The notes under the pieces were generated by a model, which did no database searches, had not been told where the DNA came from, and saw nothing but the letters and a program-made list of their open reading frames with translations. From assembly GCA_049366815.1 (NCBI GenBank), contig JBMNCO010000075.1:1-10686 (forward strand): a stretch of 10,686 nt of DNA, written 5' to 3'. This document shows, piece after piece, positions 6,239-10,686 of this stretch (positions within the stretch are counted from its first letter, which is position 1; each line of letters opens with the position of its first letter). This stretch comes from CAYNYM01 sp049366815. Lineage in GTDB: Bacteria > Desulfobacterota > DSM-4660 > Desulfatiglandales > HGW-15. Both the position numbers and the translations under genes were made by a program.

Positions 6239-8374
6239 CTATTTCCTTTTCTGGAGGATTTCCTTCACCTTTGTGGACAGTCCCTGGACATTGAAAGGTT
6301 TCTGAAGAAAGCCGTCGCAGCCCCGTCCAAGGATTTCCGCCGCCTGTCCGTCGAGGCTGTAACCGCTTGAAAGAAGAACTTTGGTATCTTTTCTGATGTC
6401 AATCAATCGATCGTAAACCTTGCCACCTCCCATTTCCGGCATTATCATGTCAAGGACAACCAGGTCGATCTCGTCTTTTTTCGTCCGATAAATGTCCAGG
6501 GCCTCCTGACCGCTCTGGGCGCTGTAAACGGAATAACCCAAAAACTCAAGTAACTGCCTCCCGACGTCCAGGACGATGTCTTCGTCGTCAACCAGGAGAA
6601 TGGTTTCTTTCTCCTTGATGGTTCGGGCATCTTGGCAGGCTGCCCGATCCTTTTCCCTTTTCGATGCCGGCAGAAGGATAGTAAAGGCTGTGCCACGGCC
6701 TTTTTCCGACTGGACATCAATACGGCCGCCATGGGCCTTGACAATCCCATAGACCGAGGCCAGGCCGAGACCCGTGCTTTTTGCGAGGCCCTTTGTTGTG
6801 AAGAACGGCTCAAAGACGTGTCGGATGGTTTCCGGATCCATGCCGCGCCCCGTGTCCCTGACCGTCAGTTGCACATAATCTCCGGGCGCCGTTTGACGGG
6901 TATGGCAAGGTATTTCCTGCAGGGAGATGTTTTTCGTCTTCAGAAATAGTTCTCCGCCCGAAGCCATCGCATCGGCCGCGTTGACATAGAGGTTAAACAG
7001 GACCTGTTCGATCTGACTCCGGTCCGCTTCCAGTATGAACAGATCATCGCAAAGCTCCTGATGAATGACGATGTCCTTTCGTGCCCCGCCGAAGGTGTCG
7101 GCCGTCTCAGCCACGAGGCGGTTGAGATCCATGGGCTTGATTTCATACCGGCCTCCTCTCGCATAACCCAGAAGTTGGTTGGTCAGCTTGGAACCGCTTT
7201 CAACCATTTTCTGAATGTCCTCCAGCCTGGGGCGAACGGGATGATCCGGTTCAATTTCAAGACCCGCCAGGAATGCATTCCCTTGTATGCCCATGAGGAG
7301 GTTGTTGAAATTATGGGCAATGCCTCCGGCCAGGGTCCCAATGGCCTCCATGCGCTGCATCTGCATCAATTGGATTTCAAGTTCCTGTTTTTCTTTCTGG
7401 GCCTTCAAACGCATGGTGATGTCTCTTCCGGAACCCCGAACGGCGACAGGGTCACCCGACGAATTCCGAATCAGGGAATTCTTGTACTCGATGACGCGTT
7501 CGCGGCCGCCCCTGGTCTGGATGACCATGGTATCTTCATCACGGCCCTTTTCTATGATCTTTTTTATGTAGGCCTTGACCTGGTGCCTGTAATGCTCGGG
7601 GACGAGATCGGCGATGTTTACACGATGGAAGTCCTCTTGATCAAAACCATATCCTCTCTTGAAGGACAGGTTCGTCTCGATGAGGTTCCCCTCCAGATCA
7701 TGAAGAAATAGAAGGTCTGAACTGTTCTCGAAGAGGTCCCGATATTTGGCTTCGCTCTCCCGCAGCGCCGCCTCCGTCCGCTTTCGCGCAATGATCTCTC
7801 TTTCCAGTTTCTCAATGGCCCTGGCAAGCTCTTCCGTCCGTTCCTTGACGCGCCTTTCGAGCCGCTCATTATATTCCTGGAGATCAGATTCCATCTGCCA
7901 TTTGGAACTCAGTGAAGCTGCAAACTGATAAATTTCCTGGGGATGGAATGGCTTTTGGACATAGAGGAGCTTGCTGGCAGGCGGTAGGCGGCGCGCGATG
8001 CTCCGGGGGGCGATATCTGAATAGCCGGTCACCAACACGATTTCGATTTTCGGGTCCAGAGCCCTTATATTCTCGGCAGTCCGGACGCCGTCAGGTCCCG
8101 GAGGCATTCTGATGTCAAGAAAGGCCACCGCAAAGGGCCGGTCTTCTTCCAGTCCCTCCTTCACTGCATGGACGGCCTCGTCCCCTTGGGAACACGTGAC
8201 CAGGTCAAATGAAAAGGCCTCAGGTTTCCCGGCCTTTCCCCCGAAGAGACTGTCCTCTAATTGTGCCATTTCCGAATCGCTTCCTCGCGTATCTCCCGGA
8301 TGCGAAAGCACCTCCCTGTATAGAGCCAACAGGACCGCTTCATCATCCGCAGCGAGGACCCTATATGGTTTCAT
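6239..8374 (-). CDS. Hybrid histidine kinase: REC - coiled coil - PAS - HisKA - HATPase - REC
   Basis: The 711-residue soluble kinase opens with a receiver domain: acidic pair at 10-11, phospho-acceptor Asp87 in FLDIRMPP, Thr116 and Lys141. This receiver has an extra loop of about 30 residues after its first helix. A coiled coil (about 155-205) leads to a PAS domain (about 211-320) and the dimerisation helix AGGIAHNFNNLL with phospho-His354. The ATPase domain has the N box around NLYVNAADAM (Asn465), DTGRGMD (507-513), FEPFFTTK and STGLGLASVYG. A second receiver (about 590-711) has Asp596/597, acceptor Asp642 in LDMIMPEMGG and Lys692. All catalytic residues look intact. The start at 8374 has GGAAGG four bases upstream and gives MKPYRVLAADDE directly at the receiver. 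An alternative ATG at 8404 overlaps the upstream gene's stop as TAATG but lacks a Shine-Dalgarno sequence. There are no membrane segments, so the input probably comes from the upstream sensor kinase by phosphorelay. Confidence 0.93.
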   Translation of the reverse strand: MKPYRVLAADDEAVLLALYREVLSHPGDTRGSDSEMAQLEDSLFGGKAGKPEAFSFDLVTCSQGDEAVHAVKEGLEEDRPFAVAFLDIRMPPGPDGVRTAENIRALDPKIEIVLVTGYSDIAPRSIARRLPPASKLLYVQKPFHPQEIYQFAASLSSKWQMESDLQEYNERLERRVKERTEELARAIEKLEREIIARKRTEAALRESEAKYRDLFENSSDLLFLHDLEGNLIETNLSFKRGYGFDQEDFHRVNIADLVPEHYRHQVKAYIKKIIEKGRDEDTMVIQTRGGRERVIEYKNSLIRNSSGDPVAVRGSGRDITMRLKAQKEKQELEIQLMQMQRMEAIGTLAGGIAHNFNNLLMGIQGNAFLAGLEIEPDHPVRPRLEDIQKMVESGSKLTNQLLGYARGGRYEIKPMDLNRLVAETADTFGGARKDIVIHQELCDDLFILEADRSQIEQVLFNLYVNAADAMASGGELFLKTKNISLQEIPCHTRQTAPGDYVQLTVRDTGRGMDPETIRHVFEPFFTTKGLAKSTGLGLASVYGIVKAHGGRIDVQSEKGRGTAFTILLPASKREKDRAACQDARTIKEKETILLVDDEDIVLDVGRQLLEFLGYSVYSAQSGQEALDIYRTKKDEIDLVVLDMIMPEMGGGKVYDRLIDIRKDTKVLLSSGYSLDGQAAEILGRGCDGFLQKPFNVQGLSTKVKEILQKRK

Positions 8375-8403
8375 ATCACCTTCCTGCATAGCCATGCACT
8401 CCA

Positions 8404-10287
8404 TTATGTTTCATGCAATGGAATCTTCACGTGGAAGCATGCGCCCTGACCGATTCCATCGCTCTCGGCATAAAGCATTCCATTCATTGCCGAAAGAACA
8501 TTTCCGCACCAGTGAAGCCCGATCCCGGACAGAGGCGATTTTTTCCTTGAGAACCCGCCGGCAAAAATGCTCTTCAAGGAGTCTTCATCGATCCCGTCGC
8601 CGTTATCCCGCACTCTGAGGTGAACCATCCGGGGCCCGTCCTGTCCTTCGACCTCCCCGCTTATGCGGATAGTACCCGGGGGTGGACAGCCCTTCCGCAG
8701 GATGGACTCGGCGGCATTGTTCAACAGATTGGTAAATACCTGAATCAGGACAATCCGTTCGGCCGAAACTGCGGGAAGTTGTGCTATCTCCGGAAGGATA
8801 TCAATGGATACCGCACTGCACAGGTCCCGGGGCATCAGCATGGCCGCCTCTTCCATCGTGCCTTGGATCCGAAGTGGTTCGACGACCCTGTCCGGGTGGC
8901 TGAATTTTTCCTGCTGTGAAAGGATCTCTTCAATATGGGCGACCTGCTGGGAGATTTCCTGAAGCTGATGATCGGTGTGTTTGAGAAGGGTCAGCATGTG
9001 GTCGCTTCCAATTTGCAGATACCGGTTCAGTGCCGTTTCCCTCTCCCGGTCGAGGTCCCGGCCACTCAGCTCGGCGACCGCCCGTTCAACATTATTCAGG
9101 GGCGCACTCCTGACCTTTTCCGTGAGGACGTCGATCTGAACCACCAGGGGCGTGAGGCGGTTCCTGACATTGTGCAGAATGCCCGAGGCCATCTCCGCCG
9201 ATCCGGAATAGTAGGATTGTTCGAGCAACCGGTTTCGTGCCTCGGACAATTTTTCGAGCATCCCGTCGAATTCCCTTGCAAGGATGCCGATTTCATCCCT
9301 GCTTCTGAATCGGGTCCTGACGGAGAGATCTCCACTTTGGCCAATGGCCAGTACATGACGGGTCAAACTTGAGACCGGCCCAAGAACCGTGGTCTGCAGA
9401 ATAATCACCAGGACCAGAAGGACCAGGAACCCGACTATGAGAAACACCCCCATGAAATGACGGGTGCTCGCCCTGCCGTGTTTCCATATGTTACGGGGCA
9501 GATCAACGCGCAGAATCAGACAGGGTTTACCATGGATATCCCTTTGGATGGCGTAACCGGCTATGACATCCGCGCTCACCGGCCTTACTGCGGTTTGGTT
9601 CCCGTTGGAGAGAAAGTTCCTTGCATCCTCAAAATCCTCAGGAATTTCAGTTCGATCCATCCTTTGGAAAGTAACGGAAAGATGGGTCCGGTCCCCAAGG
9701 GCCTTTATCGCATCCTTGTCAAAGTAGCGTCCGATGACAAATGTGCCGTTTACGGGACCCTCCATTTCGTTGCATGATATGGGCCAGGAGGAAATGATGA
9801 TCGGATCTTCCGGCAGCAGAACAAGGCCGGTTTTGCTGTCCTGAGGGCCGGTGTGCTCAAAAAGCGTCTTTTGGGTCAGAACATGTGTGATCAAATCCGT
9901 TGAAACGGGTTTAATTTTTCCTTCGTCCGCCAAGTCCGCGCCTACGGCATGGACCAATTGTCCCGAGGTATTGATGAAGACCATGAAATGGACCCTGAGA
10001 TTGGTGAATGTAACGGGACCGAGATTGTTTTCGATGTATTCCCGGTTGCCGTTCATCACGAAATCCCGTGTCTCGTTCCAGGCGGCCCAATCGGCTCCTG
10101 TCGACTCCAACCCCTCGATATCCTTTGCTAAGGCATCAAGAGCACGCCTGACATTCGTCTCCGTATTCTGCTCCTCGAGATCCAGAAAACTGCCAAAAAT
10201 GATCCGGCTTGTGATACCGTAAAAAAAGGCCACCCCGATCAGAAAGGTCAAGCCGATTACGGCGAGTATTTTCTTGCGCAGTGTCAT
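8404..10287 (-). CDS. Membrane sensor histidine kinase with CHASE4 domain
   Basis: The 627-residue sensor has an N-terminal membrane helix (about 7-27), an extracytoplasmic CHASE4-type domain (about 40-265) recognisable by DWAAWNETRDFV (66-77) and NREYIENNL (81-89), a second membrane helix (about 279-299) and a HAMP linker (about 300-350). The dimerisation region is of the variant form SGILHNVRNRLTPL with phospho-His372, in place of the usual HExxxPL. A long helical stretch (about 395-465) separates it from an ATPase domain with NLLNNAAES (520-528), DNGDGID (561-567) and SGIGLHWCGN (587-596). There is no receiver, so it must pass phosphate to another protein. The next gene, a hybrid kinase with two receivers, begins within or just after this gene's TAA stop (TAATG), a strong sign of coupled translation. 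The start codon at 10287 has only a weak ribosome site (GAGCGG). CHASE4 ligands are mostly unknown. Confidence 0.93.
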   Translation of the reverse strand: MTLRKKILAVIGLTFLIGVAFFYGITSRIIFGSFLDLEEQNTETNVRRALDALAKDIEGLESTGADWAAWNETRDFVMNGNREYIENNLGPVTFTNLRVHFMVFINTSGQLVHAVGADLADEGKIKPVSTDLITHVLTQKTLFEHTGPQDSKTGLVLLPEDPIIISSWPISCNEMEGPVNGTFVIGRYFDKDAIKALGDRTHLSVTFQRMDRTEIPEDFEDARNFLSNGNQTAVRPVSADVIAGYAIQRDIHGKPCLILRVDLPRNIWKHGRASTRHFMGVFLIVGFLVLLVLVIILQTTVLGPVSSLTRHVLAIGQSGDLSVRTRFRSRDEIGILAREFDGMLEKLSEARNRLLEQSYYSGSAEMASGILHNVRNRLTPLVVQIDVLTEKVRSAPLNNVERAVAELSGRDLDRERETALNRYLQIGSDHMLTLLKHTDHQLQEISQQVAHIEEILSQQEKFSHPDRVVEPLRIQGTMEEAAMLMPRDLCSAVSIDILPEIAQLPAVSAERIVLIQVFTNLLNNAAESILRKGCPPPGTIRISGEVEGQDGPRMVHLRVRDNGDGIDEDSLKSIFAGGFSRKKSPLSGIGLHWCGNVLSAMNGMLYAESDGIGQGACFHVKIPLHET

Positions 10288-10506
10288 CCGCTCTGTTCAG
10301 TGTTCTCCATGGTTGAAGGTCTCATCTTCCATTCGTGTTCCTCAAGGCCCGCTCCTCCGCTTCCCGTAATATCGGTCCCGTTTGACGAATGCTTGAGACT
10401 TTATGTGTCTTGAATCAAGGGCCTCCCATCCGTCCGGGGCACGGGTGCAGGGCATCAGGGCGGAGGTCGTTGGATCCATACCCTGCAGGGATGCTGTTTT
10501 TTTGGC

Positions 10507-10535
10507 TTGACCACCGGACCGTCCTCTCGTATGTT
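10507..10535 (+). promoter_or_regulatory. Promoter-like -35/-10 pair overlapping a dyad
   Basis: TTGACC (10507-10512, 5/6 match to the -35 consensus) is followed after exactly 17 bases by TATGTT (10530-10535, 4/6 match to the -10). The -10 lies inside the left arm of the 40-base dyad, an arrangement typical of a repressed promoter. It would read right, away from the kinases, toward a 21-codon frame and whatever lies beyond the window. This is a weak prediction from consensus matching only. Confidence 0.3.
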
Positions 10536-10562
10536 TAACGAATGTCAAACATTTACGAGAGG
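10523..10562. repeat. 40-base imperfect inverted repeat
   Basis: CCTCTCGTA (10523-10531) pairs perfectly with TACGAGAGG (10554-10562), and the stem continues with TGTTT (10532-10536) against AAACA (10547-10551). Only a 2-base bulge (TT, 10552-10553) and a 10-base loop interrupt the 14 bp. CCGG also flanks both arms at similar distances (10514-10517 and 10567-10570). It is far stronger than other dyads in this window. No T-run follows in either direction, which argues against a simple terminator. It could be an operator, a structured RNA leader or a palindromic repeat element. Confidence 0.6.
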
Positions 10563-10578
10563 TTAACCGGAGTTCAAC

Positions 10579-10644
10579 ATGGGGCAGACCCCGCTTCAGA
10601 ACCTTGTCTTTGATCTGACGTATGAATTTAACCCTTTCCAATAA
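10579..10644 (+). CDS. Possible 21-residue peptide frame
   Basis: An ATG at 10579 is preceded by GGAG at a good distance and opens a frame reading MGQTPLQNLVFDLTYEFNPF plus Gln before a TAA stop. It lies 44 bases downstream of the promoter-like pair and directly after the 40-base dyad. A leader peptide for a gene beyond the right edge is conceivable. I recognise no homologue, and a frame this short can easily arise by chance. Confidence 0.12.
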   Translation: MGQTPLQNLVFDLTYEFNPFQ

Positions 10645-10686
10645 CTGTGTGGAAATCATGCACCCTTTCTGAAGTGACCAGCGGGA

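Larger units (their letters stand above)
10288..10686. other. Leader region upstream of the kinase operon, no convincing gene
   Basis: About 400 bases lie between the sensor kinase start and the right edge. I see no recognisable gene. A 105-residue minus-strand frame (10659-10342) spans the inverted repeat described below and has no recognisable features. The region does hold a 40-base dyad, a promoter-like pair on the plus strand and a tiny plus-strand frame with a good ribosome site, all listed separately. The promoter for the kinase operon should be here, reading leftward, but I could not pick out a convincing pair of boxes on the minus strand. Confidence 0.5.

Noticed and set aside
6093..6305. 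70-residue plus-strand frame after khpA
   Set aside because: It lies in a convergent spacer and runs into the antisense of the hybrid kinase; no ribosome site or motif.
7061..7711. 216-residue plus-strand frame opposite the hybrid kinase
   Set aside because: It is antisense to the PAS and HisKA regions of an intact kinase; no motif supports it.
8112..8618. 168-residue Ser/Arg-rich plus-strand frame across the kinase junction
   Set aside because: It is antisense to the ends of both kinases. The Ser/Arg bias is typical of an antisense frame in GC-rich coding DNA.
10342..10659. 105-residue minus-strand frame near the right edge
   Set aside because: It reads straight through the 40-base inverted repeat, has no recognisable domain and has very mixed composition. 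It has a fair ribosome site (AAAGGG) before the ATG, so it is not impossible, but I would not annotate it.
1..10686. Defence island, prophage, CRISPR or transposon content
   Set aside because: No regularly spaced repeats, nuclease/helicase/toxin motifs, integrase or transposase motifs, or terminal inverted repeats with target duplications were seen anywhere in the window.

Overview
The window (about 10.7 kb, moderately GC-rich) looks like chromosomal DNA of an anaerobic Desulfobacterota (deltaproteobacterium-like) organism. This is an inference from gene content. A cytochrome c lipoprotein, a PaaK-family CoA ligase, a beta-oxidation-type 3-hydroxyacyl-CoA dehydrogenase, a B12-binding radical SAM enzyme and large 'HNFNN'-type hybrid histidine kinases together are typical of sulfate reducers and syntrophs. 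No rRNA, tRNA, CRISPR array, integrase or intact insertion sequence was seen.

Layout, left to right. A minus-strand lipoprotein cytochrome c runs off the left edge (389 to 1). An AT-rich spacer with two small dyads (390-843) leads to a short plus-strand remnant of a PEP-synthase/phenylphosphate-synthase-like ATP-binding domain (844-1089). Next is an intact PaaK-family acyl/aryl-CoA ligase (1234-2556, +), convergent with a 3-hydroxybutyryl-CoA dehydrogenase-type enzyme (3535-2678, -). A roughly 750-base spacer (3536-4284) with no recognisable gene precedes a B12-binding radical SAM protein (4285-5799, +), which is followed closely by a small KH-domain RNA-binding protein of the KhpA type (5860-6090, +). 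The right half is a two-gene minus-strand kinase operon. A membrane CHASE4 histidine kinase (10287-8404) is followed, with a TAATG stop/start junction, by a cytosolic hybrid kinase with a receiver at each end (8374-6239). Upstream of the operon, 10288-10686 holds a 40-base inverted repeat with a promoter-like element but no convincing gene.

How the genes work together. The ligase and dehydrogenase could act in activation and beta-oxidation of an aromatic or fatty acid. The ATP-binding-domain remnant beside the ligase hints that a larger degradation cluster once stood here and has eroded. The two kinases almost certainly form one phosphorelay: an envelope sensor passes its signal to the first or last receiver of the hybrid kinase. 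No DNA-binding or other output regulator is encoded in the window. The radical SAM gene and khpA are probably co-transcribed, but no functional link between them is evident.

I did not find a clearly new defence or mobile system. The items most worth a second look are the 40-base dyad upstream of the kinase operon, the two-kinase relay without an output, the orphan B12-radical SAM/KhpA pair and the truncated PEP-synthase-like fragment.
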